Shown here in pieces: positions 44,874-54,749 of a DNA stretch of 64,000 nucleotides. Location of the stretch: assembly GCF_002741035.1 (NCBI RefSeq), contig NZ_CP016808.1:4016501-4080500 (forward strand). Direction: 5' to 3'. Below the pieces are notes generated by a model, which saw nothing but the letters and a program-made list of their open reading frames with translations, ran no database searches and had not been told where the DNA came from. Position numbers and translations under genes: made by a program. Position 1 is the first letter of the stretch. Every line of letters starts with the position of its first letter. The DNA comes from Paenibacillus sp. BIHB 4019. GTDB taxonomy: Bacteria; Bacillota; Bacilli; Paenibacillales; Paenibacillaceae.

Positions 44874-45233
44874 ATGGCAAGAGTTAAAGGCGGATTTGTC
44901 CGCACTCGTCGTCGCAAAAGAATTTTGAAACTGGCAAAAGGTTATTTCGGTTCAAAGCATCGCCTGTTTAAAACAGCGAAGGAGCAAGTAGGCAAGTCCT
45001 TAATGTATGCTTACCGCGACCGTCGCAACAAAAAACGTGACATCCGCAGACTGTGGATCGTTCGTATCAATGCAGCAGCTCGTATCAACGGATTGTCGTA
45101 CAGCAAATTCATGTACGGTTTGAAACTTGCTGGCGTTGAAGTAAACCGCAAAATCCTTGCTGACCTGGCTGTTAACGATATTGCTTCGTTCAACTCCCTT
45201 GCTGGCGTGGCTAAACAAAAAATCAACGCTTAG
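44874..45233 (+). CDS. rplT: Ribosomal protein L20
   Basis: 119 residues; begins [20 protein letters not shown] and contains [20 protein letters not shown] and [12 protein letters not shown], standard L20. CAGGAGG site. It assembles early on 23S rRNA and probably represses its own operon through the infC leader. Confidence 0.96.
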   Translation: MARVKGGFVRTRRRKRILKLAKGYFGSKHRLFKTAKEQVGKSLMYAYRDRRNKKRDIRRLWIVRINAAARINGLSYSKFMYGLKLAGVEVNRKILADLAVNDIASFNSLAGVAKQKINA

Positions 45234-45251
45234 TAACTAAAGGCGTTATAG

Positions 45252-45281
45252 ATGAGGCTGTCCCTTAGGGGACAGCCTCAT
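45252..45281 (+). terminator. Hairpin after rplT
   Basis: ATGAGGCTGTCCC pairs with GGGACAGCCTCAT around a TTAG loop. The T tract is weak (TATGATTTC). Confidence 0.7.
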
Positions 45282-45426
45282 TATGATTTCTACGGCTTTT
45301 TCATTGCTGGTTCCGGCTGGAGAAGTGTACATTTTAGCGTCCAATTCCGGCAGCAGAGGACAAACAAACAGGCGGCTACCTCTTTCCTGAATAAACTAAA
45401 GCACAACGGGAAAGGAGGGATTTTGC

Positions 45427-45798
45427 ATGGGTAACATTACCAAAGAGCAGGCGCGTAAGCTCGCGGGCAAATCCATCTATGCAGTGCGCAAGGACGGCTC
45501 TGTCGTCACGGGCAAGCTCGTTCGCATCCAAGGCAACAAGCTGACGCTTGCACCAATTGGCAAGGACAAGGGCAAGTCGGTCAAAACAAAAGCGCTGCTG
45601 CCCCTAGTTTTGTTTGATTTGCTGGCAATCGGTACGCTTCCATTCTTCGGAGCTGGCTTCGGCGGCGGCTACGGTGGTGGCTATGGAGGCGGCTACGGTG
45701 GAGGATATGGCGGCGGTTACGGAGGCGGCTATGGTGGCGGTTACGGCGGAGGCCAATGCTGTCAGAACCAAGGCTACAACTACGGCGGCTATTACTAA
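45427..45798 (+). CDS. Glycine-tyrosine repeat protein with a basic N-terminal domain
   Basis: 123 residues; ATG behind AAAGGAGG. The first 50 residues are a small basic beta-rich domain (KSIYAVRKDGSVVTGKLVRIQGNKLTL), followed by a hydrophobic segment (LLPLVLFDLLAIGTLPF), then seven GGGY units plus GGGQ and a cysteine-containing end (QCCQNQGYNYGGYY). Gly-Tyr-rich tails of this kind occur in spore-coat and spore-surface proteins of bacilli. Function unknown; spore or surface role is a guess from composition. Confidence 0.7.
   Translation: MGNITKEQARKLAGKSIYAVRKDGSVVTGKLVRIQGNKLTLAPIGKDKGKSVKTKALLPLVLFDLLAIGTLPFFGAGFGGGYGGGYGGGYGGGYGGGYGGGYGGGYGGGQCCQNQGYNYGGYY
45661..45756 (+). repeat. Eight 12-bp units coding GGGY
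   Basis: GGC-GGC/T-GGC-TAC-type units in tandem inside the GGGY protein gene; likely to vary in number between strains by slippage. Confidence 0.85.
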
Positions 45799-45831
45799 GT
45801 ATTTAGCGGCATAGGGCTGCTGATCCCAGCC

Positions 45832-46278
45832 TCAACTAAGCCCTTTAATCATTTCGTAGCAGCGAAGCTCGGGATAATATCGAATTGCTTGATATCCGAG
45901 CTTCGTATAAAAATGGCGGGCCTTGTCGTTGATTTCATCGACGAACAGGCGGCCCATCGTACAGGAAGCTGCCAAGCCATAGGCTTCGGCTGCTGCCATG
46001 AGTTTTGTGCCGCAATGGCGGTTGCGATGCTCGGGGTGTACGGCAAGCATGGAGAACATCAAAATGTCGTGGGCTTTTTCAAAATGAATAAAGCCATAGG
46101 GTGTGGCTTTTTTTCCTGCTGCCGCAACATAAGTTACGCCGCGGCGAAGGCGCAGGGGCAGCTCGCGTATGACTGTGGCATCATGTTGATGAGTCGTCCA
46201 TGAGAGCGGCATAAGCTCTGACTTGATGAGCCTGATAATTTCTTCATCGTCGGTACGGGCGTTGCGTTCTCGTATCAT
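45832..46278 (-). CDS. GNAT-family N-acetyltransferase
   Basis: 148 residues from ATG 46278, preceded by CAGGA at suitable distance; an in-frame ATG seven codons upstream is possible. The acetyl-CoA motif is MLAVHPEHRNRHCGTKLMAAAEAYG, with LFVDEINDKARHFYTKLGYQ following, the A/B motifs of GNAT. Substrate unknown. Encoded opposite to and convergent with the GGGY gene. Confidence 0.85.
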   Translation of the reverse strand: MIRERNARTDDEEIIRLIKSELMPLSWTTHQHDATVIRELPLRLRRGVTYVAAAGKKATPYGFIHFEKAHDILMFSMLAVHPEHRNRHCGTKLMAAAEAYGLAASCTMGRLFVDEINDKARHFYTKLGYQAIRYYPELRCYEMIKGLS

Positions 46279-46387
46279 TAGGATCATTCCTGACTGCATG
46301 AGTTTGCCGAATGCTGGCTATTCTAATATATGAAGCGGGGCTTTGCTGCGCGCCCTATTTTTGCTAAAATGCTATTGCGGTTTCTTC

Positions 46388-46416
46388 TTGACTAACGAAT
46401 GATGTCAGCTTATAAT
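46388..46416 (+). promoter_or_regulatory. Promoter of ilvB
   Basis: TTGACT, 17 nt, TATAAT: a near-consensus SigA promoter about 40 bp before the T-box. Confidence 0.85.
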
Positions 46417-46454
46417 AAAGAAAGTCTTATTCTAACATATGTCATCAGCAATGA

Positions 46455-46761
46455 TGAGGACGAAGTGTTAAGGGCTCTTTTGTTCAGAGAGCGGATGGAT
46501 CAGCTGCAACCATCGCCAAAACCCCTTTTCTACGAGCTCACCTCGGAGCTGTTTTCCTGAAAAGCACGTCAAGTGGTTATTAGGGAAAATCGCAGGGCAC
46601 GCGTTACAGTGCTAAAGGTATGGACGGTCAGTGCGCACACGTTCTTACCTGTGGAGGTTATACATCGCAAGATGTGTAACGAATTTGGGTGGTACCACGG
46701 AAGTTAAACCTTTCGTCCCTCGATGCTTCTTCTAGAAGCAGGAGGAGCGAAAGGTTTTTTT
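46455..46761 (+). promoter_or_regulatory. T-box riboswitch controlling ilvB-ilvN
   Basis: The hallmark TGGTACCACGG (46690-46700) precedes a terminator, AACCTTTCG/CGAAAGGTT (46706-46761) with seven T. Stem I upstream shows AGAGAGC and GGATGG ... CCATCG as in known T-boxes. The region GAGCTCACCTCGGAGCTG carries CTC at the place where the specifier codon lies, consistent with uncharged tRNA-Leu as signal. Presence of a T-box is firm; the leucine specificity is inferred. Confidence 0.9.
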
Positions 46762-46786
46762 GTTGTTTTCGAGAGGAGGATGACCG

Positions 46787-48532
46787 ATGGTCACGCAAAA
46801 TGCAACACTGAAGTCAAAAGAAGAATTAATGGAGAAGCTGAGGCAGCCAGAAGTAATTACGGGTTCCGAAATTTTGCTTCGCAGCTTGGTGCTGGAAGGC
46901 GTCGATTGCGTATTCGGGTATCCGGGTGGCGCAGTGTTGTACATTTACGATGCGATGCACGGTTTCTCTGATTTCAACCACGTGCTTACCCGCCATGAGC
47001 AAGGCGCAATTCACGCAGCCGATGGTTATGCTCGCGCAAGCGGCAAAGTAGGGGTTTGTATTGCAACCTCCGGCCCTGGTGCGACAAACTTGGTAACGGG
47101 TATTGCTACCGCTTTTATGGATTCGGTTCCGTTGGTTGTCATTACCGGTAATGTCATCTCTAGCTTGATTGGAACCGATGCGTTCCAGGAAGCTGATATT
47201 ACAGGCATTACAATGCCAATTACAAAGCACAGCTATCTGGTACGGGATGTCAATGATTTGGCCCGTACGATTCACGAAGCTTTCCATATTGCTAATACAG
47301 GACGCAAGGGACCTGTTCTAATTGATATACCGAAAGACATTTCCGCTAACAAGACGCTGTTCAAGCCGGTAACGGAAGTCAGCATTCGCGGATATAACCC
47401 AACTGTATCGCCGAACAAGCTGCAGGTGGACAAAATGATTAAAGCGATCACGGAAGCGGAGCGTCCGCTAATTCTTGCAGGCGGCGGCGTTATTTACTCC
47501 GGCGCGCATGAAGAACTGCATGAATTCGTGAAGAAAACCGATATTCCGATTACGACAACACTGCTCGGTCTTGGGGCATTCCCAAGCGGAGATGACTTGT
47601 TCCTCGGCATGCCGGGTATGCACGGCACGTATACAGCGAACAAATCGATTCAGAAGGCAGATTTGCTGATCAATATCGGCGCGCGTTTTGATGACCGAGT
47701 AACGGGCAAGCTGTCTGGGTTTGCACCGCATGCGAAGATCATTCATATCGATATCGATCCTGCCGAAATCGGCAAAAACGTGCCTACGGACATTCCGATT
47801 GTAGGCGATGTGAAGACGGTGCTGCAAATTGCGAATTTGCAAGCCAAGCGTGCAGATAAAGCAGATGCATGGCGTGCGGAGCTGCTGGCTTCGAAAGCGC
47901 AATATCCGTTCAGATACAAGGATTCGGAAGATGAGCTGAAGCCGCAATGGGTCGTGGAAATGCTGCATGAGACGACGAATGGCGATGCTATTGTAACGAC
48001 GGACGTTGGCCAGCATCAAATGTGGGCAGCGCAGTTTTACAAGTTCAACAAGCCGCGCTCGTGGGTAACCTCTGGCGGACTTGGAACGATGGGCTTTGGT
48101 TTCCCATCGGCAATCGGCGCTCAAATGGCGAACCCTGACCGCCTTGTTATTTCAATCAACGGCGATGGCGGCATGCAGATGTGTGCGCAGGAGCTGGCGA
48201 TTTGTGCAATCAACAACATTCCGGTCAAGGTTGTTATTTTGAACAATCAGGTACTGGGAATGGTGCGCCAGTGGCAGGAGCTGATTTACGATAATCGCTA
48301 CAGCCACATTGACCTTTCGGGCAGCCCGGACTTTGTGAAGCTGGCGGAAGCATATGGAGTGAAAGGCTTCCGCGCGACGAACAAGGAAGAAGCAAAAGCA
48401 GTATGGGAAGAGGCAATGAATCACCCTGGTCCTGCAGTTGTGGAGTTTGTCGTTCGCAAAGAAGAAAATGTATACCCGATGGTCGCACAAGGTAGCACGA
48501 TCGACGAAATGATCATGGGGGATGCGGAATGA
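46787..48532 (+). CDS. ilvB: Acetolactate synthase, large subunit
   Basis: 581 residues; ATG with GAGGAGG. ThDP enzyme with GYPGGAVLYIYDAM, catalytic Glu in TRHEQGAIHAADGYARA, FAD-binding middle domain (GIGARFDDRVTGKL-like: NIGARFDDRVTGKL) and NGDGGMQMCAQELA for ThDP/Mg. It makes acetolactate or acetohydroxybutyrate, the first common step of Val, Leu and Ile synthesis. Lies behind the T-box and overlaps ilvN by 4 nt. Confidence 0.96.
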   Translation: MVTQNATLKSKEELMEKLRQPEVITGSEILLRSLVLEGVDCVFGYPGGAVLYIYDAMHGFSDFNHVLTRHEQGAIHAADGYARASGKVGVCIATSGPGATNLVTGIATAFMDSVPLVVITGNVISSLIGTDAFQEADITGITMPITKHSYLVRDVNDLARTIHEAFHIANTGRKGPVLIDIPKDISANKTLFKPVTEVSIRGYNPTVSPNKLQVDKMIKAITEAERPLILAGGGVIYSGAHEELHEFVKKTDIPITTTLLGLGAFPSGDDLFLGMPGMHGTYTANKSIQKADLLINIGARFDDRVTGKLSGFAPHAKIIHIDIDPAEIGKNVPTDIPIVGDVKTVLQIANLQAKRADKADAWRAELLASKAQYPFRYKDSEDELKPQWVVEMLHETTNGDAIVTTDVGQHQMWAAQFYKFNKPRSWVTSGGLGTMGFGFPSAIGAQMANPDRLVISINGDGGMQMCAQELAICAINNIPVKVVILNNQVLGMVRQWQELIYDNRYSHIDLSGSPDFVKLAEAYGVKGFRATNKEEAKAVWEEAMNHPGPAVVEFVVRKEENVYPMVAQGSTIDEMIMGDAE

Positions 48533-49014
48533 AGAAACATACAATCGCAGTAATCGTTAACGACCAGCCTGGCGTTTTGCAGCGTGTGTCCGGTTTGTTC
48601 GGCCGCCGCGGCTTCAATATTGAGAGCATCACAGTGGGGACGAGCGAAGAGGTTGGCCTGTCCCGCATGGTCATCGTCACAACAGGCGATGAGCAGACGC
48701 TTGAGCAGATTACGAAGCAGCTTTATAAGCTTATTGATGTAATCAAAGTCATTCATCTTAGCTCGAACCCGATTGTTGCCCGCGAGCTGGCGCTTATTAA
48801 AGTAAGCGCCGAGCCAGCGGTGCGTCCGGAAATTTTCGGCGTAGTCGAAACATTCCGCGCAGCAGTTGTGGACATTGGCACTCATTCCGTTATGGTACAA
48901 GTTGTTGGCGATACCGAGAAAATCGACGCAATGGTTGAATTGCTGGCGCCCTACGGTATTCGCGAGCTGTCCCGTACCGGGGTAACGGCGCTGAACCGCG
49001 GCAACAGCCGCTAA
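48529..49014 (+). CDS. ilvN: Acetolactate synthase, regulatory subunit
   Basis: 161 residues; the start ATGA overlaps the ilvB stop. N-terminal ACT domain (VIVNDQPGVLQRVSGLFGRRGFNIESI) and the C-terminal half with ELALIKVSA and ALNRGNS. It confers valine feedback inhibition on IlvB. Last gene of the T-box transcript unless ilvC is read through. Confidence 0.95.
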   Translation: MKKHTIAVIVNDQPGVLQRVSGLFGRRGFNIESITVGTSEEVGLSRMVIVTTGDEQTLEQITKQLYKLIDVIKVIHLSSNPIVARELALIKVSAEPAVRPEIFGVVETFRAAVVDIGTHSVMVQVVGDTEKIDAMVELLAPYGIRELSRTGVTALNRGNSR

Positions 49015-49037
49015 CGTTCGATCGCAAGCTTTTTTTT

Positions 49038-49084
49038 GAATTCTAAGAAAGTATAAGTTTCATCCTTATATCCGCTTAGAATTC
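49038..49084 (+). promoter_or_regulatory. Long hairpin in the ilvN-ilvC gap
   Basis: GAATTCTAAG/CTTAGAATTC with inner TATAAG/CTTATA. It sits 23 nt after ilvN and may stall, protect or process the ilv mRNA. Confidence 0.5.
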
Positions 49085-49136
49085 TAGGGCAAAGCTCTTC
49101 GCTCGTCCCAAGAGGACGACGAAATCGTTTTTGCTT

Positions 49137-49228
49137 GAAATATAGGAAAGGATATGATTTCGTCATCCTTTCTCTATATTTCTCGGACTGAAACGCGCCG
49201 CGCCACCAAAGGACGGCGACAGCCGTCT
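49137..49228. repeat. Structured intergenic element, copy 2
   Basis: Stem GAAATATAG/CTATATTTC (49137-49145 with 49174-49182), inner stem GAAAGGAT/ATCCTTTC, loop with ATGATTT; then a 29-nt linker with GAAACG and a hairpin GACGGC-GACA-GCCGTC (49212-49227). It matches copy 1 (4258-4350) in order, spacing and motifs, with base changes that keep pairing. It lies in the 339-bp gap before ilvC; the remainder holds only GC-rich hairpins such as CCGC/GCGG near 49252. Confidence 0.65.
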
Positions 49229-49272
49229 CACCTTGAAAATATGGATTTACCCCGCTTTGAGCGGGAGTTTAA

Positions 49273-50346
<1,074 letters not shown>

Positions 50347-50359
50347 TAATTTTTAACTA

Positions 50360-50403
50360 GGGCGTATCTTCAAATAGGTGTTTAACCTTGCGGAGATGCG
50401 CCC
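50360..50403 (+). terminator. Hairpin after ilvC
   Basis: GGGCGTATCT pairs with AGATGCGCCC (one wobble). No T run, so it may be a processing or leader hairpin and not a terminator. Confidence 0.45.
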
Positions 50404-50429
50404 CTATAGCATGAAGCGATGAAGAAATA

Positions 50430-50496
50430 ATCCCGGTTCACCGGCGGATGAGCTGCGCGCAGGCGCAGTCTTAGAGCTGTCCGTGCGTACCGGGAT
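50430..50496 (+). promoter_or_regulatory. Large hairpin just before leuA
   Basis: ATCCCGGT (50430-50437) and ACCGGGAT (50489-50496) close a region that itself has GCGC-rich stems. It ends 11 bp before the leuA ribosome site, so it could affect leuA expression. No T-box core is present. Confidence 0.45.
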
Positions 50497-50522
50497 CATT
50501 CTGTTCCCGGAGGTGCAAGGAA

Positions 50523-52067
50523 ATGCGTAAAATTTATATTTTTGACACAACATTGCGTGATGGGGAGCAGTCTCCAGGCGTCAACCTGAACACGAAGGAA
50601 AAGGTGGAAATCGCCCTCCAACTGGAAAAGCTGGGTGTTGATCGGATTGAAGCTGGTTTTCCTGCGGCATCTCCCGGTGATTTGGCAGCGGTTAATGCGG
50701 TAGCGACAGCTATCAAAAATGCAACGATTATCGGCCTGTCGCGCTCGCGCGAGCAGGATATTGACGCGGTGCGTGAAGCGCTTAAAGGCGCGCAGGACCC
50801 GTGCATCCATCTATTCCTGGCGACAAGCCCGATTCACCGCAAGCACAAGCTGCGGATGGAGAAGGAGCAAGTGCTGGAAACAGCAGAGCGCGCTATTCGT
50901 TATGCGAAGAAATATTTTGATAAAGTCGAATTCTCGCCTGAAGATGCTGGGCGCACAGAGCTTGATTTCCTTTGCGAAGTAACGGATATGGCGATTCGCG
51001 CGGGAGCGACAGTCGTTAATATTCCGGATACCGTCGGTTATTTGAATCCGCAGGAATTCGGCAACATCTTCAAAACGCTGAAGCAAAACGTTCCGAACAT
51101 CGAAACGATCCAGCTCAGCGCGCATTGCCATGATGATCTGGGCATGGCAACAGCCAATGCGCTGTCTGCTATACTTAACGGCGCAGATCAAGTAGAGGGT
51201 ACGATTAACGGTATCGGCGAACGCGCCGGAAACACGGCAATCGAGGAAATTGCCCTTGCGCTTGCGACGCGTTCCGATTATTTCGGCGCGACGACGACGC
51301 TGAACCTGAAAGAAATTGCCAAGACGAGCCGCCTGGTCAGCAAGCTGACGGGGATGGTAGTGCCAGGCAATAAAGCGATTGTGGGCGCCAACGCCTTCGC
51401 GCATGAGTCCGGCATTCATCAGGACGGCATGCTCAAGGAAAAAACGACGTATGAAATCATTTCGCCGGATACGATCGGTTTGAAAGAGTCTTCGCTCGTC
51501 CTTGGCAAGCACTCCGGTCGTCACGCATTCCGCGAGAAGCTGATTGACATGGGCTATGAGCTGGATGAAGAAGCGGTTAACGTGGCCTTCGCCAAGTTCA
51601 AAAACTTGGCTGACCGCAAAAAGAATGTCACCGACGAAGATATTCGTGCTTTTCTCGAAGAAAAGCTCGTGGACACGCCGGAAGTGTTTACGCTTGAGAC
51701 GATTCAAGTGAGCTACGGCAACCAATCGACGCCTAGCGCTTCGGTTATTATCCGCCAAGCGGATGGAAGCGTTAGCGAAGGAACAGCGGAAGGCAATGGC
51801 TCGGTTGACGCGATTTACAATGCAATCGATAAAGTGACTTCTGAAGCTGTAGAGCTTGAGGATTATTCGATCAAATCGGTATCCCAAGGCAAGGATGCGC
51901 TTGGCGAGGTACATGTTGTGCTGAACCAAAATGAAGTATCTGCGCAGGGCCGCGGCCTCAGCACCGATATTTTGGAAGCGAGCGCACGCGCCTACATCGA
52001 TGCGCTCAACCGTCTCATTGAGAAACGCAAATCGCCAGGACGTCGCGATAAAATGAGCTTGATTTAG
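50523..52067 (+). CDS. leuA: 2-Isopropylmalate synthase
   Basis: 514 residues, standard length; ATG with GGAGGTG. TIM barrel with [24 protein letters not shown] and [16 protein letters not shown] (metal His pair), [11 protein letters not shown], and the C-terminal leucine-sensing domain (about 390-505). First committed step of leucine synthesis. leuB follows after a terminator; leuC and leuD are not in the window. Confidence 0.96.
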   Translation: MRKIYIFDTTLRDGEQSPGVNLNTKEKVEIALQLEKLGVDRIEAGFPAASPGDLAAVNAVATAIKNATIIGLSRSREQDIDAVREALKGAQDPCIHLFLATSPIHRKHKLRMEKEQVLETAERAIRYAKKYFDKVEFSPEDAGRTELDFLCEVTDMAIRAGATVVNIPDTVGYLNPQEFGNIFKTLKQNVPNIETIQLSAHCHDDLGMATANALSAILNGADQVEGTINGIGERAGNTAIEEIALALATRSDYFGATTTLNLKEIAKTSRLVSKLTGMVVPGNKAIVGANAFAHESGIHQDGMLKEKTTYEIISPDTIGLKESSLVLGKHSGRHAFREKLIDMGYELDEEAVNVAFAKFKNLADRKKNVTDEDIRAFLEEKLVDTPEVFTLETIQVSYGNQSTPSASVIIRQADGSVSEGTAEGNGSVDAIYNAIDKVTSEAVELEDYSIKSVSQGKDALGEVHVVLNQNEVSAQGRGLSTDILEASARAYIDALNRLIEKRKSPGRRDKMSLI

Positions 52068-52074
52068 TTAGCTT

Positions 52075-52100
52075 AGGAGGAGCGAAAGCTCCTCCTTTAT
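52075..52100 (+). terminator. Terminator after leuA
   Basis: Perfect AGGAGGAGC/GCTCCTCCT with GAAA loop, then TTTATTT. Confidence 0.85.
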
Positions 52101-52145
52101 TTAAAAGTATAGGTTTTCTGCGATACGCCATATGCGTATTCAATA

Positions 52146-52172
52146 GTCTTTATAAGCATTGCCTATAAAGAC
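52146..52172 (+). promoter_or_regulatory. Nine-bp inverted repeat upstream of leuB
   Basis: GTCTTTATA and TATAAAGAC separated by nine bases. It lies about 100 bp before leuB in an otherwise gene-free stretch. Could be an operator or small hairpin; no family recognised. Confidence 0.4.
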
Positions 52173-52274
52173 CATAGATTTTATATCTTTGTTTTCAGCT
52201 CTGAAATATGGTACAAATGATAACAGAATGAGAATAGCTCATCCGAGCTCAAAAATAAGGAGTGTTACACAACA

Positions 52275-53357
52275 ATGTCAGAAGTTAAAAAAATTGCAGT
52301 AGTTGCCGGCGACGGTATTGGTCCAGAGGTCGTAGGCGAAGCGCTTAAAGTATTGAAAAAAGTAGAAGAGCTTTACGGCTATCAGTTCGAAACCGAGCAC
52401 GGCCTGTTCGGCGGCATTGCAATCGATCAAAAAGGAACACCATTGCCGCAAGAGACGCTTGATCTTTGTAAAAATGCTGACGCTGTGTTGCTCGGTGCTG
52501 TTGGCGGCCCGAAATGGGACAACAACTCGAAGGAGCTTCGCCCTGAGACTGGCCTTCTTGGCATTCGCAAAGCGCTGGGCCTGTTCTCCAACATTCGTCC
52601 GGCAACGGTATTTGACTGCTTGAAGGAAGCTTCTACGCTTAAACCAGAAGTGCTGGAAGGCACTGACCTGATCGTTGTGCGCGAGCTGACAGGCGGCATT
52701 TACTTCGGCGAGAAATTCCGTCGTGAAGGTGCTGGCGGCGAAGAAGCGGTTGATACTTGCGTCTACAATGTACAAGAGATTGAGCGTATCGTTCGCCAAG
52801 CGTTTGATATTGCGATGACTCGCAGCAAGCGTCTGGCTTCCGTTGATAAAGCAAACGTGCTGGAAACTTCCCGCCTGTGGCGCGAAGTCGTTAACCGGAT
52901 TGCTCCTGAATACCCAGAGGTTGAGCTGGAGCATGTGCTTGTAGACAACTGCGCAATGCAATTGCTGCGCCGTCCATCGAGCTTTGACGTTATCGTAACG
53001 GAAAATATGTTTGGCGATATTTTGAGCGATGAAGCAGCGATGCTGACAGGCTCCATCGGCATGCTTTCCTCCGCTTCCCTTGGCGAAGGCAGCTTTGGCC
53101 TTTACGAGCCGGTACACGGTTCCGCTCCTGACATTGCTGGACAAGGCATCTCGAACCCAATCGCAACGATTTTGTCGGTTGCACTGATGTTCCGTCTGAC
53201 TTTCGGCTATCACGATGCAGCGCAAGCGATTGAAGATGCTGTTAAAGAAGTGCTGGATGCAGGACACCGTACAGGCGATATCGCGGTAGATAAGAGCAAA
53301 GCTATCGGCACATCGGCGATGGGCGATTTGATCATTGCAGCGCTGAAAAAAGCTTAA
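52275..53357 (+). CDS. leuB: 3-Isopropylmalate dehydrogenase
   Basis: 360 residues; ATG with AAGGAG. Beta-decarboxylating dehydrogenase motifs [39 protein letters not shown] and [19 protein letters not shown]. It oxidises 3-isopropylmalate with NAD in leucine synthesis. Separated from leuA by 207 bp with a terminator, so it has its own promoter. Its stop codon abuts a PerR box for the next gene. Confidence 0.96.
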   Translation: MSEVKKIAVVAGDGIGPEVVGEALKVLKKVEELYGYQFETEHGLFGGIAIDQKGTPLPQETLDLCKNADAVLLGAVGGPKWDNNSKELRPETGLLGIRKALGLFSNIRPATVFDCLKEASTLKPEVLEGTDLIVVRELTGGIYFGEKFRREGAGGEEAVDTCVYNVQEIERIVRQAFDIAMTRSKRLASVDKANVLETSRLWREVVNRIAPEYPEVELEHVLVDNCAMQLLRRPSSFDVIVTENMFGDILSDEAAMLTGSIGMLSSASLGEGSFGLYEPVHGSAPDIAGQGISNPIATILSVALMFRLTFGYHDAAQAIEDAVKEVLDAGHRTGDIAVDKSKAIGTSAMGDLIIAALKKA

Positions 53358-53372
53358 TTATAATAATTATAA
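53358..53372 (+). promoter_or_regulatory. PerR box
   Basis: TTATAATAATTATAA is an exact match to the Bacillus PerR consensus TTATAATNATTATAA. It begins one base after the leuB stop and lies 20 bp upstream of the peroxiredoxin -35. Confidence 0.85.
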
Positions 53373-53391
53373 AAAAATATTGAATACAATC

Positions 53392-53420
53392 TTGACTTCA
53401 ATATAATCTAGTGATAATAT
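53392..53420 (+). promoter_or_regulatory. Promoter of the peroxiredoxin gene
   Basis: TTGACT, 17 nt, TAATAT, just after the PerR box. Confidence 0.7.
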
Positions 53421-53500
53421 TTATCAATAGATAGCGATAGTCACCGATGCTCACGCATCGATACATGCTCATCATTAAAACTCAAGGAGGATTTCAAATT

Positions 53501-54046
53501 ATGGCAGAACGTTTGGTAGGTTACCCAGCTCCAGATTTCACAGCAGAAACAGCAATCGGTGATGGTTCCGGTTTCGGCAAAGCATCCCTTGCAGACTACA
53601 AAGGCAAATGGTTGGTTTTGTTCTTCTATCCACTTGACTTCACTTTTGTTTGCCCAACTGAAATTACAGCTTTGAGCCTTGCTGCTGATGAGTTCAAGAA
53701 GCTTAACACTGAAATTCTTGGTGTGAGCGTAGACAGCCAGCACAGCCACAAAGCATGGATTAATACATCCGTTAACGATAATGGCCTTGGCAAGCTTGAG
53801 TTCCCTCTTGCTGCTGATATTACGAAAAAAATCGCTAAAGATTATGGCGTTCTGATTGAAGAAGAAGGTATCGCGCTTCGCGGCCTGTTCATCATCGATC
53901 CAGAAGGCGAAGTGAAATACCAAGTCGTTAACCATAACGATGTTGGCCGCAGCGTAGACGAAACGCTTCGCGTATTGCAAGCTTTGCAATCCGGCGGACT
54001 TTGCCCAATGAACTGGAAGCCAGGCCAGCAAACGCTGTCTGTTTAA
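53501..54046 (+). CDS. Typical 2-Cys peroxiredoxin (AhpC/Prx family)
   Basis: 181 residues from ATG 53501, chosen for AAGGAGG nine bases upstream. Peroxidatic Cys51 in DFTFVCPTE, resolving Cys168 in [11 protein letters not shown] motif near 110. It reduces hydrogen peroxide and organic peroxides using thioredoxin or AhpF; no ahpF follows, so the reductant is probably thioredoxin. The PerR box makes peroxide induction very likely. Single-gene unit with its own terminator. Confidence 0.92.
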   Translation: MAERLVGYPAPDFTAETAIGDGSGFGKASLADYKGKWLVLFFYPLDFTFVCPTEITALSLAADEFKKLNTEILGVSVDSQHSHKAWINTSVNDNGLGKLEFPLAADITKKIAKDYGVLIEEEGIALRGLFIIDPEGEVKYQVVNHNDVGRSVDETLRVLQALQSGGLCPMNWKPGQQTLSV

Positions 54047-54084
54047 TCCAAATTTGCTTGTCTTTAGCAGAAGCTGAGACAAAG

Positions 54085-54114
54085 AGCCCATGCCAAATAT
54101 TGGCATGGGCTTTT
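54085..54114 (+). terminator. Terminator after the peroxiredoxin gene
   Basis: AGCCCATGCC/GGCATGGGCT, then TTTT. Confidence 0.85.
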
Positions 54115-54218
54115 CTATTGCGAAAAAAGCAGGAATTGTACGTGTGTAAAGCGAATAAGTTTATGTCAAACGAAACGTGCTTGCTGCGAACTGGCAACAG
54201 CTAAGGAGGTCGTCGTCG

Positions 54219-54635
54219 ATGAGTTTTTGTTGTGGAGCTAGTATGATTGGTACCAAAGGGACATTAAAGCATTTTCGGACACATATCCATAACGTGCCTA
54301 TTTTGTTCTGCCCGGTATGCAACCGTGTGGAGATTCACCACTTGGTAGAAAATGAGTATGAAATATTGGCTGAATACGCACATGGAGACGGCGCCGCTGA
54401 GGTTGATTTTCAGGAGTATGTGGAGCAAGAAGGCAAGGACCTGCGGGAAAATTGCGTAAATCATGAAAGTGAAGATCCGATGGATGTCGTACTGAGTCAA
54501 ATTGACATATCCCTTGATTTGCTCAGCTTTGCGAACCAAATTGACGACATCGCATGGCAAGGTGAATTAAAGAAGCGTCTGGTTATTTTAAGCAGCCGGC
54601 GCAATAAGCTTAAAGAGCGGCGAACATCAGTCTAA
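54219..54635 (+). CDS. Small protein with a putative zinc ribbon, unrecognised
   Basis: 138 residues from ATG 54219, because AAGGAGG stands eight to nine bases upstream; the frame is open further upstream but without a site. Cys-Cys near the start (MSFCCGAS) and CPVC with a following HH (FCPVCNRVEIHHL) look like a zinc-binding ribbon; the rest is acidic and helical, ending in a Lys/Arg-rich helix. I do not recognise a named family; similar small proteins occur in Paenibacillus. A short GCCTCC/GGGGGC hairpin with five T follows (54659-54679). Confidence 0.6.
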   Translation: MSFCCGASMIGTKGTLKHFRTHIHNVPILFCPVCNRVEIHHLVENEYEILAEYAHGDGAAEVDFQEYVEQEGKDLRENCVNHESEDPMDVVLSQIDISLDLLSFANQIDDIAWQGELKKRLVILSSRRNKLKERRTSV

Positions 54636-54705
54636 AATGAATCATTTTATGAAATGTGGCCTCCGTTTGGGGGCTTTTTCATTTTTCTCATAAATTTCGG
54701 GGCCT

Positions 54706-54734
54706 ACCCCCTCAAGCGACACAGATTGACCGAA
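54706..54734 (+). promoter_or_regulatory. Possible SigI-dependent promoter of sigI-rsgI
   Basis: ACCCCC (54706-54711) and CGAA (54731-54734) resemble the reported -35 and -10 of SigI promoters in bacilli and clostridia, consistent with autoregulation. The spacer here is 19 nt, which may be long, so the call is tentative. Confidence 0.5.
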
Positions 54735-54749
54735 ACCTATGAATGAGAG

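Noticed and set aside
45661..45756. Short regular repeats that might suggest a CRISPR array
   Set aside because: 12-bp units without spacers, in frame inside a gene, coding GGGY.
50811..51929. 372-codon minus-strand open frame across leuA
   Set aside because: Antisense shadow of leuA with no ribosome site or recognisable domain.
52278..53267. 329-codon minus-strand open frame across leuB
   Set aside because: Antisense shadow of leuB; no motif, odd composition.
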